A program made the translations under genes and the position numbers. Shown here piece after piece: positions 46,037 to 56,556 of a stretch of DNA of 64,000 bases. The stretch is from Actinoplanes sp. KI2. GTDB taxonomy: Bacteria > Actinomycetota > Actinomycetes > Mycobacteriales > Micromonosporaceae. The stretch is taken from contig NZ_JAOSZE010000003.1 of assembly GCF_025630775.1 (NCBI RefSeq), forward strand, positions 248,001-312,000, in the 5' to 3' direction. Numbering within the stretch: position 1 is the first letter of the stretch; the number at the start of each line of letters is the position of its first letter. Below the pieces are notes generated by a model, which worked only from the letters and a program-made list of their open reading frames with translations, did no database searches and was not told where the DNA came from.

Positions 46037-47233
46037 ATGACGGTCGTGCATCCGATCAGCCGGGCCTGGCTCACCACGGGAGTCACCGGCGCGCAGAACT
46101 ACGACGAGTTCGCCGACGACGCCGAAATCACCGCCATCATCTCCGCCAACCCGCACAGCGCTCTCGCCGTCGAGATGCCGCACCTCGCGCCGGAGAGCGT
46201 GGGCAAGTCCTTCACCGACTCCCTCCCCGACGCGGTGGCCCGGCTCGCGCTGGAGCGTGCCGAGGGCAACTACGTCCCGGCCGAGCACGTCGTCGTGCTC
46301 TACCGGATCAGCGCGCCCGGCGAGCCGACCGCGTACGGCCTGTGGAGCACGGTCGATACCGACCAGATCTCCGCGAGCGCCGACGAGGCCGGGCTGGTCA
46401 TCCGCAACGAGGAAGTCTTCATCGAGAAGGTGCGCGAGCGGGTCGCACTGGCCGGCGCGCTGGGGACGCTGCTGTCGCCCGTGCTCCTGCTGCAGACCGC
46501 CAAGGGCGACGAGCTGCACGCGGCCCTCGCCGCCGCCACCGAGTCGGCGGGCGAGCCGGCCGCGACCGACGTCGACCAGTCCGGCCGCACCCACGCCATC
46601 TGGCCGGTCGGCCCCGGCCCGCTGCAGGACGAGCTGACCGCGCTGGCCGGCGGCGGCGAGCTGGTGGTCGCCGACGGCAACCACCGCAGCCTGGCCGCGC
46701 AGACCGGTCGGCTGCCGCGGTTCCTCGCCGTGATCACCACGCCCGGCTCGGTCGCGATCCAGCCGTACAACCGGCTGGTCGGCGAGCTGCCGCTGCCGGT
46801 CGACGAGCTGCTGCGCCGGCTCGACGCGGCCGGCGCCACGGTCACCGAGCTGCCCCGGCCGGCCGGCATCCCGGCCAAGGGCACGGTGGAGCTCTACCTG
46901 GGCGGCCGCACCTTCGCGATCGGCCTGCCCGCCGACCCGAACCTGCCGACGGTGGAGAACCTCGACCACGCGCTGGTCGAGCGGGTCCTGCTCGGCGACG
47001 TGCTGGGCCTCGACCCGGGCGACAAGCGGATCTCCTACATCGGCGGCGACTACTCGGCGGCCTGGCTGCGCGGCGAGGTCGATGCCGGGCACGCCGAGCT
47101 GGCCGTGCTGATCGCCCCGGTCACCGTCGACGACTTCGTCAAGGTCAACCTGGAGCGGCAGAAGCTGCCTCGCAAGAGCACCTGGTTCACCCCCAAGGCG
47201 CGCGGCGGCCTCGTCCTGTCCCAGCTCGACTGA
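46037..47233 (+). CDS. DUF1015 family protein
   Basis: 398 residues covering the whole DUF1015 domain: start TVVHPISRAWLTTGVTGAQNYDEF, the middle LLQTAKGDELHAALAA and the conserved VVADGNHRSLAAQTGR (about 214-229). The DGNHR motif with the following Lys/Arg suggests nucleotide or phosphate binding; some members are linked to serine or phosphonate metabolism, but no activity is certain. TAGGTT 7 nt before ATG fits a leaderless promoter. Stop overlaps the next start (TGATG). Confidence 0.85.
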   Translation: MTVVHPISRAWLTTGVTGAQNYDEFADDAEITAIISANPHSALAVEMPHLAPESVGKSFTDSLPDAVARLALERAEGNYVPAEHVVVLYRISAPGEPTAYGLWSTVDTDQISASADEAGLVIRNEEVFIEKVRERVALAGALGTLLSPVLLLQTAKGDELHAALAAATESAGEPAATDVDQSGRTHAIWPVGPGPLQDELTALAGGGELVVADGNHRSLAAQTGRLPRFLAVITTPGSVAIQPYNRLVGELPLPVDELLRRLDAAGATVTELPRPAGIPAKGTVELYLGGRTFAIGLPADPNLPTVENLDHALVERVLLGDVLGLDPGDKRISYIGGDYSAAWLRGEVDAGHAELAVLIAPVTVDDFVKVNLERQKLPRKSTWFTPKARGGLVLSQLD

Positions 47234-48144
47234 TGCTCCATCCCCAGGTGACGGCGGCGGCCAGGATCCGCCGCCGGCCACCCGCGGCCATGCCCACCGA
47301 CGACCCGTACGAGCAGCTGAAGTTCGCCCGGGCGGCGATGGAGGAGGCGGTCGACGAGGAGTGCGGCCCGGCGCTGCCGCTTCCGGTGGTCGTCGACGTC
47401 GACGCGGACGGCGTGCCCTGCCGCCTCTACGCGTCGCGGCCGGACGCCCCGCTCTTCGTCTACCTGCACGGCGGCGGCTGGTGCTACGGCAGCATCGAGA
47501 CCGTCGACCGGGTCTGCCGCCGGATCGCCGACCGGTCCGGCTGCGCGGTGCTCTCGGTGGACTACCGGCTCGCGCCCGAGCATGTGTTTCCCGCCGCGCT
47601 CGACGACGTTTCGACCGTCATGTCCTATGTGCGTAAGGCCGAGCTGGGCGTCGATGTCTCCCGTCTGGCGATCGGCGGCGACAGCGCCGGCGCCCAACTG
47701 GCCACGATCACCGCGCGTCGGCAGCGGGACGCCGCCACCCCGCTAGACCACCAAATCCTGATTTATCCGGCGCTGGATCCGATGACCGCGGCCGCCTCCT
47801 ACGACGAGCTGGGCTCCTACGGCCTCGACCGCGCCGCGATGAAGCTCGCCTGGGAGACCTTCATCCCCGACCCGAGGCAGTGCCTCACCCCCGACGCGGC
47901 CATCTTCGCCACGCCCGATCTGTCCGGCATGCCGTCCACGCTGATCATCACCGCCGAGTACGACGCCCTCCGCGACGAGGGTGCCGACTACGCCGACGCG
48001 TTGCTGACCGCCGGCGTCCCGGTGGTGCACACCCGCTACATGGGCGTCAACCACGGCTTCGCCCGCAAGCTCGCCCTGATCGACGCCGCCCGGGCCGCGA
48101 CCGACCAGGTCGCGTTCTCGCTGCGCGCCGCTCTGCTGTTCTGA
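47233..48144 (+). CDS. Alpha/beta hydrolase, HSL/esterase family
   Basis: 303 residues. Hormone-sensitive-lipase signatures: oxyanion motif YLHGGGWCYGS (about 76-86), nucleophile GGDSAGAQ (Ser near 155), Asp in ITAEYDALRDEG and His in GVNHGFARK. Hydrolyses short acyl esters in the cytoplasm. Coupled to the DUF1015 gene (TGATG); rpiB follows 56 bp downstream. Confidence 0.9.
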   Translation: MLHPQVTAAARIRRRPPAAMPTDDPYEQLKFARAAMEEAVDEECGPALPLPVVVDVDADGVPCRLYASRPDAPLFVYLHGGGWCYGSIETVDRVCRRIADRSGCAVLSVDYRLAPEHVFPAALDDVSTVMSYVRKAELGVDVSRLAIGGDSAGAQLATITARRQRDAATPLDHQILIYPALDPMTAAASYDELGSYGLDRAAMKLAWETFIPDPRQCLTPDAAIFATPDLSGMPSTLIITAEYDALRDEGADYADALLTAGVPVVHTRYMGVNHGFARKLALIDAARAATDQVAFSLRAALLF

Positions 48145-48200
48145 GGCGGCTCGGCGGCACTGCGAGCAAAAAGCCGAAGACCGTCTGAGAGACTGCGACC

Positions 48201-48674
<474 letters not shown>

Positions 48675-48734
48675 GCGGGCTGTGGTTGCGCTTTCCGGGT
48701 TACTTACGCGCCCTTTACCGTACGAGTTCGGATA

Positions 48735-48808
48735 AGTCCCCGGTTTTGCGGATCGGCCGGGTGGTGGGTCACCCCCCGTCACCCGGCTGCCGGGTTGTCC
48801 TGCATGGC
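48735..48808. repeat. Intergenic repeat, copy 2
   Basis: See the copy at 737-808: the last 27 bp are identical, the rest shows about 80% identity. Here it lies about 60 bp after the rpiB stop and before the repeat-rich hypothetical gene on the opposite strand. Confidence 0.6.
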
Positions 48809-48904
48809 AGGGCAGCCGCCGCCCGCCTCGTACCCATAATCCGATTTATGTCCCGACACCCGAAATCTCGCCGCGAGGCCCTGACCGCTTGCCTGGGGCG
48901 GTTG

Positions 48905-49594
48905 TCAGCGGTTGCGGGGGAGTTCCTCGCGGGGGACCCAGTTGCGCCGGACGATCGTCAGGTTGCGCTCGGCGTCGGCCAGTTGCTCGTCGGTGGGCCG
49001 GGCCGCGTCTCGCGCGCGCAGGGCGGCACCCACGCCCACCTGCGACGATCCCGAGCCGACCAGGCCGCGCAGGCCGCGCTCGGTCTCGCGGTCGTCGCCC
49101 GCCCCGCCCGGCCCGCCGCCGTTGCCGCCGCGCCGGGGCTGCGCCGGGCGAAGACCGCGATCGGCCGGCTGCTCACCGACCTCAGCGATCGCCCCGGTCG
49201 CTCCCGTGGTCGCCGCCCCGGTCGCTCCCGTGGTCGCCGCCCCGGTCGCTCCCGTGGTCGCCGCCCCGGTCGCTCCCGTGGTCGCCGTGCCGGGCGTCCC
49301 CGCTGTTGCCGTGCCGGGCGTCCCGGTGGTCGCCGTGCCGGGCGTCCCCGTGGTCGCCGTGCCGGGCGTCCCGGTGGTCGCCGTGCCGGGCGTCCCCGTG
49401 GTCGCCGTGCCGGGCGTCCCCGTGGTCGCCGTGCCGGGCGCTTCCGTGCTCTCCCGCGCGGTGCCCGGGGCGGCCGTCTCGACGGTCGCCCCCGCGGGCG
49501 GGGACGACGGGTCGCCGGGCGGCGCCCCCGAAGGTGCGGACGCGGAGGACGACGAGGGACGCAGGCGGCGGCGTCGGCGTTCGGGCTCGGCCAT
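48905..49594 (-). CDS. Hypothetical protein with octapeptide repeats
   Basis: 229 residues. N-terminus MAEPERRRRRLRPSSSS, then a low-complexity region with about 11 octapeptides of the types PGTATTGT and GATGAATT (24-bp unit, roughly 49189-49445), then a conserved-looking basic C-terminus (GLRGLVGSGSSQVGVGAALRARDAARPTDEQLADAERNLTIVRRNWVPREELPR). The C-terminal part recurs in actinobacterial small proteins that I cannot name. The repeats probably arose by slippage. Confidence 0.6.
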   Translation of the reverse strand: MAEPERRRRRLRPSSSSASAPSGAPPGDPSSPPAGATVETAAPGTARESTEAPGTATTGTPGTATTGTPGTATTGTPGTATTGTPGTATTGTPGTATAGTPGTATTGATGAATTGATGAATTGATGAATTGATGAIAEVGEQPADRGLRPAQPRRGGNGGGPGGAGDDRETERGLRGLVGSGSSQVGVGAALRARDAARPTDEQLADAERNLTIVRRNWVPREELPRNR

Positions 49595-49623
49595 GTCGCC
49601 GACGGTACCGCCGTCCGCGGCGC

Positions 49624-50847
49624 TCAGAACACCTCGATCGGGTTGGGCAGGCGGTGCCAGCCGAACGCCGCGTACGGAATGTTGGCGGTCAGCGGCTGGA
49701 CCCGGCCGGCGGCCAGCAACGCGCCCAGCGTGGTGCCGCCCAAATACAGCGCGCCCAGCTCGGTGATCGTCAGGGTCAGGTCGGGCGCCTCGCCGGTGCG
49801 CACGCAACTCGCCTTGTCCGGGCCGCCGGTGAGGCGCCAGCGGCCGGAGTTCGCCGGGAACAGCGGGTCGGTCACCTCGAGCACCACGTCCACCGGGGTG
49901 AGGTACCGCCGGGCCTCCAGCGCGCCCGGCAGGTCGACCACCCGCACCCAGAGGGCCTCCTCGTACCCACGGCCCAGCCGGCGAGGCTCGTCGACGATGA
50001 GGTGCAGCGGCTCGTCGACCGCGCCGTCGTAGCGCAGGCTGCGGGCGAGGTCGATGCCGAGCAGGAAGCGCCACAGCGCGGCGTACACGCCCGGGTCGTC
50101 GGCGGCCACCTGGGTGACCCGCACCTCGGCGTCCGGGCCGTACGCGTCCCACTTGCCCTTGACCCGCCACAGCGCGTAGCCGGCCGGGCGGCCGTCGGCA
50201 TCCTCGCAGATCACGCCGTGTCGCATGGTCGCGCCGTCGCGGTTGTCCTTGAGGTCGGCGAGGTGGAACTCCCACCAGTTGCCGGGGCGGCTCGACCAGC
50301 CGACCCGGGTCGCGGCGACCCGGGCGTAGATGGCGGCCAGGTCGTCCCGGACCTGTTTCGGGTCGATCAGGCGAAGGCGGAGATCGGCGCCCGGCGCGTC
50401 GGGGCGTACCCGCAGCTCCCGGGTCATCGCGTGGATGGACATCACCGAGGCGGCCGGGCCGTAGCCGAAGCGCGGGTAGATCGCCGTCTCGCTGGCCCAG
50501 AGCACCGCGATCGGCTCGCGCGCCGCCTCGGCGATCTCGCCGAGCTGGCGGTGCATCATGGTCCGCAACAGCCCGCGCCGCCGGTGGGTGGGCGCCACGC
50601 CGACGCCGGTCACATGGGCGGCGGGCACCACGCCGCCGGGAACCGTCAGGTCCCGGGTCAGCGCGTTGGTATGGCCGACGATCGAGCCGGCGTCCTCGGC
50701 CACGAGCGAGCGTTCCGGCTCCCAGACGAGCTTGTCGAGCTGCCGGCTTTCCTCGTCCCAGTCGTGATGAAAGACGTACGAGAGCAGATCGGTGATGGCG
50801 TCGTGGTCCTCGGCGGTGGCCGGACGCAGACGCACGGATTCGTCCAT
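49624..50847 (-). CDS. GNAT family N-acetyltransferase (Eis/DUF4081 type)
   Basis: 407 residues. N-terminal GNAT fold with acetyl-CoA segment VTGVGVAPTHRRRGLLRTMM (about 84-103), a second GNAT-like half with YALWRVKG, and a C-terminal sterol-carrier-like domain ending TANIPYAAFGWHRLPNPIEVF. The layout matches Eis, an enhanced-intracellular-survival or aminoglycoside acetyltransferase-like enzyme. Possible roles are antibiotic or amine acetylation; the substrate is unknown. Confidence 0.88.
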   Translation of the reverse strand: MDESVRLRPATAEDHDAITDLLSYVFHHDWDEESRQLDKLVWEPERSLVAEDAGSIVGHTNALTRDLTVPGGVVPAAHVTGVGVAPTHRRRGLLRTMMHRQLGEIAEAAREPIAVLWASETAIYPRFGYGPAASVMSIHAMTRELRVRPDAPGADLRLRLIDPKQVRDDLAAIYARVAATRVGWSSRPGNWWEFHLADLKDNRDGATMRHGVICEDADGRPAGYALWRVKGKWDAYGPDAEVRVTQVAADDPGVYAALWRFLLGIDLARSLRYDGAVDEPLHLIVDEPRRLGRGYEEALWVRVVDLPGALEARRYLTPVDVVLEVTDPLFPANSGRWRLTGGPDKASCVRTGEAPDLTLTITELGALYLGGTTLGALLAAGRVQPLTANIPYAAFGWHRLPNPIEVF

Positions 50848-50943
50848 GAAGTTCTGTGTAACGGAAGCGGCCGGTGAACGCGAACGATTTGCCGGCTCGC
50901 TACAGTCGTTGTGGGGGCCGGCAAGAACTACTGAGGGGGAACG

Positions 50944-51549
50944 ATGCCTGAGCAACCGCACCGGTATGAGCGGACGCTCGACATGCCACCGCAGGACCCG
51001 TGGGCCGACCAGCCCACGGCGCCGGGGCCGATCGGCCCGCAGACCGGCGCCGCCGACGCCACGGTCGTGGCCGGCGGCGCAGCACCTTCGCCGTTCACGC
51101 AGGGCCGCGCCCGGGTCAACCCGCAGGCCCCGCAGCGCCAGTTCGCCGAGCACGAGCCGACCGGCGTCGGCTGGCCGGGCGCCGAGGCGCCGGCCGCCCG
51201 CGGCATCAGCTGGAGCTGGCACGAGCTGCGTCGCGGCAGCGAGTGGTCGAACGCGGCCGCGCTCTTCGCCTTCGTCTGCTGGGGCATCTGGGCGCTCTCC
51301 GGCGGCGGCTCGCTCGCCACCTCGATCATCCTGCTGGTGGTCACGCTGATCGTCGCGGTCGGCGTCTTCTGCCTGGCTCGCGTGGTCGGCTATTACGTGC
51401 TCGAGCGCGCCTTCCACCGGCAGCGCCACTCGGCCCGCGGGTCGCACCTGGTGACCGCGCTGTTCCTGGTCGGCGTCGGCATCACCAACCTGCAGCAGAC
51501 CGAGTGGGTCATGACCGCGTACCACTGGGTGACCGGACACCTGAGCTGA
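50944..51549 (+). CDS. Membrane protein with Pro-rich N-terminus, conserved hypothetical
   Basis: 201 residues. Pro/Ala-rich cytoplasmic N-terminus to about 90, then three hydrophobic segments (NAAALFAFVCWGIWAL, LATSIILLVVTLIVAVGVFCLARVVGYYVLERAF, and a short C-terminal GITNLQQTEWVMTAYHWV). No named family. Overlaps the convergent AtzH-like gene end by 41 bp. Confidence 0.6.
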   Translation: MPEQPHRYERTLDMPPQDPWADQPTAPGPIGPQTGAADATVVAGGAAPSPFTQGRARVNPQAPQRQFAEHEPTGVGWPGAEAPAARGISWSWHELRRGSEWSNAAALFAFVCWGIWALSGGGSLATSIILLVVTLIVAVGVFCLARVVGYYVLERAFHRQRHSARGSHLVTALFLVGVGITNLQQTEWVMTAYHWVTGHLS

Positions 51550-51919
51550 CGCCGGCCGGCTCGGAGACGTGCGCGTGCACGATCCGCCACCCCACGGGCA
51601 GCCGCACCCAGGTCTGCGACTGGCGGCCGAGAACGTCGGAGCCGGGATAGCCGAAGAGGGTCGTCACTATGGCGGTGCTCGTCCCGTACCCGCAAATGGT
51701 GGTGTCCTCGAGACGACGGCCCGGCGGCAGACCGCCCTGCGCACGCCGCCACCTGGTCTGCTCCTCGATGCCGGCCTGCTGGTCGGCGATGCCGAAGCGG
51801 ATCGCCCGGTCGGCGAAGAAGCCGAGGACGGCCTCGACGTCGTCGGCCACCAGGGCCCGCTCGTAGGCCGCGAAGGCGGCCGTGACCTCGGCGATCACGT
51901 CGGGCCGGTCGAACTCCAT
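51509..51919 (-). CDS. AtzH-like protein (DUF3225, SnoaL/NTF2-like fold)
   Basis: 136 residues with the NTF2-like cone fold of the AtzH/DUF3225 family: PDVIAEVTAAFAAYERALVADDVEAVLGFFADRAIRFG then QSQTWVRLPVGWRIVHAHVS. AtzH proteins are 1,3-dicarboxyurea decarboxylases of the cyanuric-acid pathway. Here it is the last gene of the ureide operon. A similar decarboxylase role on a ureide intermediate is inferred from the neighbours. Confidence 0.75.
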   Translation of the reverse strand: MEFDRPDVIAEVTAAFAAYERALVADDVEAVLGFFADRAIRFGIADQQAGIEEQTRWRRAQGGLPPGRRLEDTTICGYGTSTAIVTTLFGYPGSDVLGRQSQTWVRLPVGWRIVHAHVSEPAGVSSGVRSPSGTRS

Positions 51920-51971
51920 GGGCGCTCCGTCCCGGCCCGGCGCAGGGTCGCGCCGGGCCGTCGCAAAGGAT

Positions 51972-53588
51972 TCAGGCCTGAGTCGGCACCGGAACGCCGC
52001 CCTCGGGCGCCTCGGTGAACGTGTTGCCGGAGACTTCCTCGCTGAGCAGCTTGAGCTCGTCCTCGTCCGGCGCCCGCGGCACCGGCCGGGTGAGCGCGAA
52101 CAACACGCAGACCGTGGCGAGGAAGAGATAGCCGAGCGTGACCTGGAAGTTCGCGTTCAGCTCGACCTTCGGGGCGTGGATCAGGCCGACGAAGGTGAGT
52201 GCGGCACCGGCGCCCGAGAAGATCGCCGCCTGCCAGAACCGCTTGTCGATGATGAACGCGACGATGGCGCCGAGCACCAGACCGGCCAGGATCGCGCCCT
52301 CGCCGAGCGTCTTGAGCCCGCCGTAGACGACACCGGCGCCGGCCAGCGCGTCGTTGCCGACCTGCGCCGCACTCGTCCCGGCGGCGGACAAGACGTTGTC
52401 CATCAGGCCGGTGGCCCACTGGGCGATGTTCGGAATCAGCGCCGCCACCACCGCGGCGGCGTGTGCCCGGGGCGTGGCCTGGAATGCCTGTGCGCCGATC
52501 AACAGGCCGATGTAGAGCAGGATCGGCACGATCGCCGGGGTGGGGAAGATCGTGCCGAGCAGGCCGAACATCCCGAAGAAGCAGAGCAGCGCGATGACGA
52601 TGCCGGTCGCCATCGAGTAGCCGGTGCGGCCGCCGGCCGCCTTCCAGCCGGGGTGCCCGACGTAGACGGCGGGCGGGAACGGCGAGCCGAGGCAGGAGCC
52701 GATCACCGCGCCGGCGCCATCGGCGAGCAGCACGCTGCGCAGGTTGTACTTGTCGCCGGCCGTCGCGGCGCTCTCCACGTTGGTCATCGCCTCGGTGAAG
52801 TTGTAGACGCCGAGCGGGATGGCCGTGGCCAGCAGCGGGGCCATGTCCTTGAGTCCGTCGATCAGCAGGTTGATCTTGAGGTGCGGGAAAGCGAACGCGA
52901 TGTCCTTGGCGGCCGCGGTCACGTCGGGCACGCTCATGTACCCGCCGATCCAGCCGATCGCGGTGCCGACCAGCAGTGCGGCGAGCCCGATCGGGATGTT
53001 GAACGGCAGCTTCACGTCGGTGAGCAGGCCGATCAGCAGCAGGCCGAAGACCGGCAGGGCGATCCACGCGGCCGCCCACATATTGCCGGCCGGGTTCATC
53101 GAGATGAACGTGATCGAGATGCCGGCCAGGGTGCCGAGCAGCGCGGCCCGCGGCGCGTACTTCCGGATGTACGGGCCGACGAACGCGCCGATCAGCACGA
53201 TCACGCCGATGATGAACGCCCAGGCGATGCCCGCCGTCCACGCCGCGATCGGGTCCTTCGTGGACAGGTAGATCGGCAGCATGATCACGAAGATGACGAT
53301 GAACATGTGCGGGACGCTGGGGCCGTACGGCATCGCGGTGACGTCGGTGCGGTTCTCCTTCGCCGCGAGCCGGCGGGCCAGATAGGTGTAGTAGATGTTG
53401 CCGGCGACCAGCGCGATGCCCAGCGCCGGCAGGATGACGCCGAAGACGTCGCCGGCCGGCATCTTGATCACGCCGATGCAGAGGCCGGTGAGGGTGAGGA
53501 CGTTGACCAGGACGTTGACGCCGAAGCCGAAGAAGGCGTTGGTGTCGCCGCGGACCCAATAGGGCAGCTTGGCGGTTTCTGTGGTCAT
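51972..53588 (-). CDS. NCS2-type permease (uracil/xanthine/ureide transporter)
   Basis: 538 residues, about 14 hydrophobic segments. Start LPYWVRGDTNAFFGFGVNVLVNVLTLTG and VMPYGPSVPHMFIV fit the NCS2/AzgA-like nucleobase transporter family. ATG 53588 is preceded by GGGAG. By position it should import the substrate of the adjacent cysteine hydrolases, which suggests a ureide such as biuret or triuret rather than a purine. Confidence 0.85.
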   Translation of the reverse strand: MTTETAKLPYWVRGDTNAFFGFGVNVLVNVLTLTGLCIGVIKMPAGDVFGVILPALGIALVAGNIYYTYLARRLAAKENRTDVTAMPYGPSVPHMFIVIFVIMLPIYLSTKDPIAAWTAGIAWAFIIGVIVLIGAFVGPYIRKYAPRAALLGTLAGISITFISMNPAGNMWAAAWIALPVFGLLLIGLLTDVKLPFNIPIGLAALLVGTAIGWIGGYMSVPDVTAAAKDIAFAFPHLKINLLIDGLKDMAPLLATAIPLGVYNFTEAMTNVESAATAGDKYNLRSVLLADGAGAVIGSCLGSPFPPAVYVGHPGWKAAGGRTGYSMATGIVIALLCFFGMFGLLGTIFPTPAIVPILLYIGLLIGAQAFQATPRAHAAAVVAALIPNIAQWATGLMDNVLSAAGTSAAQVGNDALAGAGVVYGGLKTLGEGAILAGLVLGAIVAFIIDKRFWQAAIFSGAGAALTFVGLIHAPKVELNANFQVTLGYLFLATVCVLFALTRPVPRAPDEDELKLLSEEVSGNTFTEAPEGGVPVPTQA

Positions 53589-53590
53589 CT

Positions 53591-54256
53591 TTACTCCCGG
53601 ATGGCAGCGATTACTTCGGGGGAATGGGCGACCCAGCCGAAGATGCCGCCCTGCGCGGCGATCATCTGAAGGCCGACCCGCTGGAACTCGGGAAAGTAGG
53701 AGCCGACGCAGTCGGCCAGGACGAGGCACTCGTAGCCGCGGTCATTCGCCTCGCGGACGGTGGTGTGGACGCAGACCTCGGTCGTTACGCCGGTTACCAC
53801 CAGCGACGTGATGCCCGATTTCTCCAATATCTCGGACAGGTCGGTCGCGTAGAAAGCGCCTTTGCCGGGTTTGTCGACGACCTCCTCGCCGGGGAGGGGC
53901 TGCAATTCGTCGACGATGTCGTGGCCGTACTCACCGCGGATCAGGATGCGCCCGAAAGCGCCGGGGTCGCCGATTCGCATGCTCGGCGCTCCGCGGTTGA
54001 GCTTGGCCGGTGGGCAGTCGGAGAGATCCGGCAAATGCCCTTCGCGGGTGTGGATGATCGGCAGCCCGGCCGCCCGCCACGCTGCCATCAGGTCCGCCAG
54101 CGGTTTGATCGTCCGCCGCAGCTGGGACACGTCGTTGCCGAGGCTCTCCCCGAAGCCGCCCGGCATCAGGAAGTCGCGCTGCATGTCGATGACGACCAGC
54201 GCCGTGGAGTCGGTGTCGAAGGTGAAGGGCCCGGGTTTGGCGTCGACGGTGGGCAT
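53591..54256 (-). CDS. Cysteine hydrolase of the isochorismatase superfamily, triuret-hydrolase-like
   Basis: 221 residues. Catalytic triad as in the superfamily: Asp in VVIDMQRDFL, Lys in [12 protein letters not shown] and Cys in [19 protein letters not shown]. Close to the biuret/triuret hydrolase subfamily (IIHTREGHLPDLSD...IRGEYGHDIV). The start overlaps the stop of the preceding gene (ATG 54256, or ATG 54259). With biuH-like, AtzF and AtzH it would serve triuret degradation; triuret specificity is inference. Confidence 0.82.
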   Translation of the reverse strand: MPTVDAKPGPFTFDTDSTALVVIDMQRDFLMPGGFGESLGNDVSQLRRTIKPLADLMAAWRAAGLPIIHTREGHLPDLSDCPPAKLNRGAPSMRIGDPGAFGRILIRGEYGHDIVDELQPLPGEEVVDKPGKGAFYATDLSEILEKSGITSLVVTGVTTEVCVHTTVREANDRGYECLVLADCVGSYFPEFQRVGLQMIAAQGGIFGWVAHSPEVIAAIRE

Positions 54257-54948
54257 CATGCCTCCGTTGCTGCTATGACGTCGGTGGACGTGGCGACGCA
54301 GCCGAAGACCCCGCCCTGCATGGTCACCATGTGCAGCGCCGCTTCGTGGTTGCCGGGATCGGTCGCGCCCGTGCAGTCGCTGAGGATCAGGCACTCGTAC
54401 CCGCGGTCGTTGGCCTCGCGCATGGTCGTGTGCACGCAGACATCCGTGGTGATGCCGGTCAGGATCAAATGCGTGATTCCGTGGGTACGCAGGACCAGGT
54501 CCAGGTTCGTGGCGTAGAAAGCGCCCTTGCCCGGCTTGTCGATCACCACCTCGCCGGCGACCGGCGCGACCTCCGGGACGATCTCCCAGCCCGGCTCGCC
54601 GCGGACCAGGATCCGCCCGCACGGTCCGGCACCGCCGATCTCGGCGCCGATCCGGGCCGAGCGCCACCGCTTGTTGGCCGGCAGGTCGGACAGGTCGGTG
54701 TCGTGGCCCTCGCGGGTGTGGATCACGAGCATGCCCAGGTCGCGGGCGTGCTCCAGGAGCTTCGCGGTGGCCGGCAGACCGGCCCGGGTCAGCTCGATGT
54801 CGTAGCCCATCGAGTCGACGTAGCCGCCCTTGCCACAGAAATCGGTCTGCCAGTCGATGCAGATCAGCGCCGTCCTCGTCACCGGCGCCCGGCCGTCGAA
54901 CGGCCATGGGTACGGGTCGGCCTGCACCGGCCCGATCGTCGCGGTCAA
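54256..54948 (-). CDS. biuH: Biuret hydrolase (isochorismatase-type cysteine hydrolase)
   Basis: 230 residues from TTG 54948, with AGGAG seven nt upstream; the TTG overlaps the allophanate hydrolase stop (TTGA). The N-terminal [61 protein letters not shown] and the triad Asp (CIDWQTD), Lys ([11 protein letters not shown]), Cys ([19 protein letters not shown]) follow characterised biuret hydrolases closely. It would turn biuret into allophanate and ammonia. Confidence 0.85.
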   Translation of the reverse strand: MTATIGPVQADPYPWPFDGRAPVTRTALICIDWQTDFCGKGGYVDSMGYDIELTRAGLPATAKLLEHARDLGMLVIHTREGHDTDLSDLPANKRWRSARIGAEIGGAGPCGRILVRGEPGWEIVPEVAPVAGEVVIDKPGKGAFYATNLDLVLRTHGITHLILTGITTDVCVHTTMREANDRGYECLILSDCTGATDPGNHEAALHMVTMQGGVFGCVATSTDVIAATEA

Positions 54949-56549
54949 CAGTTCGCTCCTTTCCTCCGGTAGTTCCGCCAGCCGCCGCTGGCGGTGATGT
55001 CCGGGGCGCCGGCCGCCGCGTAGGCCTCGCAGAGGAATCCGGTGACCTCGGCGCCGTCGTCGAGCCCGACCCGGCCCAGCCCGAGCGGCGCCCGGATCCC
55101 GGCCAGGAAGCCGCCCACCTGCCCGGCGGGCAGCTGCCACAGCTCGACGTCGATGGCTGCCCCGCCCTCGGCCACCCGGACCAGGCCGGGCGCGCCGGAC
55201 GGCAGGTGGTACAGGCGGTAGTGGGGCGCGGTGCGGGCCGTGCCGACGAGCGTGCCGCCGCGGTCCAGCAGTTCGCCGTTGCGCGGCTCGCCGGAGAGGT
55301 GCAGCCCGGCCACGGCGATCGTGATCCGGTCGTCGACCGGGAGGGCGCGGGCGCTCTGCATCAGCGTGTCGTCGCTGAAGGCCGGGCCGAACAGCGTGAT
55401 CGACGCGGGCCGGCCGTCGGCGGTGAACCCGTTCGGCACGGTCACCGCGGCCATGTCCAGCAGGTTCGCGAACTGCGTGTACCGGCCGAGGGTGAGGTTC
55501 CGGCCGATCGGATCCTCGGCGATCTCGGCGCGGGTGTACGTGGTGCCGATCGTCGGCAGCGCGAGCACGTCGACCCGCTCCCAGATCCGATCGGCGGCCG
55601 ATTTCAGCTCCTGGAGGCGGTGCTGTGCCGCAAAGGCGTCGGCGGCGCTGAACCGGTGTCCGGTCTCCAGCACCCGCCGGGTCACCGGCAGCACCGCCTC
55701 GGGGTTCGCCTCGAGGAACCCGCCGAGATCGGCCAGCCGCTCGGCCACCCACGGCCCGCGATACAGCAGCTCGCCGGCCTCCAGCAGCGGCCCGATGTCC
55801 ACGGTCGCATCCCCGGCGAACCGGGCGAACGCCTTCTCCTGCCCGGCGTCCGCAAAGAAGTCCAAGCTTTCCGGTACGCCGATCCGGGGCTCGGCGATCA
55901 CCGGTCGGCGACCGTCCCGCGACCAGGGGTCCTCGGGGTGCCGGCCGCGGGCGACCCGCAGGACCCGCTCGGCCAGCGGCAGGTCCGCCGCGAAGATCGA
56001 GACACAGTCGAGCGAGCGGCAGGCCGGCACCACGCCGAGCGTGCTGAGCAGACCCCGGGTCGGCTTTACCCCGACGATGCCGTTGAGCGCCGCGGGCACC
56101 CGTCCCGAGCCGGCCGTGTCGGTGCCCAGGGCGAACGGCACGACTCCGCCGGCGACCGCGACGGCCGAGCCCGAACTGGAGCCGCCCGAGATCAGGTCGC
56201 CGCCGAAGACGCTCTCCGGCGTCCCGTACGGCGAGCGCGTCCCGGTCAGCCCGGTCGCGAACTGGTCGAGGTTGGTCTTGCCGATCACGATCGCGCCGGC
56301 GTCCACCAGTCGCTGCACCACCGCGGCGTGCCGCTGCGGCCGGTACGCGAACCCGGGACAGGCGGCGGTCGTCGGCAGTCCGGCCACGTCGATGTTGTCC
56401 TTGACCGCGAACGGCACCCCGGCCAGCGGCAACGCGGGGTCGATCTCGTCCGCGCGCCGGTGCAGCTGCGCGGCGGTGAAGGTGCTGATCCAGACACCCT
56501 CGCCGCCCAGCTTCGCGGTTACCGCGTCGACGACCTCGTGTGCGTCCAC
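54945..56549 (-). CDS. atzF: Allophanate hydrolase
   Basis: 534 residues from GTG. Amidase-signature domain with the Ser-cisSer-Lys triad: Lys50 in PFAVKDNID, cis-Ser in GGSSSGSA (about 122-129) and nucleophile Ser148 in TDTAGSGR. C-terminal domain (about 430-534) as in allophanate hydrolases. Converts allophanate to ammonia and CO2. No urea carboxylase is adjacent, so allophanate is likely to come from biuret rather than urea. Confidence 0.9.
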   Translation of the reverse strand: MDAHEVVDAVTAKLGGEGVWISTFTAAQLHRRADEIDPALPLAGVPFAVKDNIDVAGLPTTAACPGFAYRPQRHAAVVQRLVDAGAIVIGKTNLDQFATGLTGTRSPYGTPESVFGGDLISGGSSSGSAVAVAGGVVPFALGTDTAGSGRVPAALNGIVGVKPTRGLLSTLGVVPACRSLDCVSIFAADLPLAERVLRVARGRHPEDPWSRDGRRPVIAEPRIGVPESLDFFADAGQEKAFARFAGDATVDIGPLLEAGELLYRGPWVAERLADLGGFLEANPEAVLPVTRRVLETGHRFSAADAFAAQHRLQELKSAADRIWERVDVLALPTIGTTYTRAEIAEDPIGRNLTLGRYTQFANLLDMAAVTVPNGFTADGRPASITLFGPAFSDDTLMQSARALPVDDRITIAVAGLHLSGEPRNGELLDRGGTLVGTARTAPHYRLYHLPSGAPGLVRVAEGGAAIDVELWQLPAGQVGGFLAGIRAPLGLGRVGLDDGAEVTGFLCEAYAAAGAPDITASGGWRNYRRKGANC

Positions 56550-56556
56550 ATCGTCG

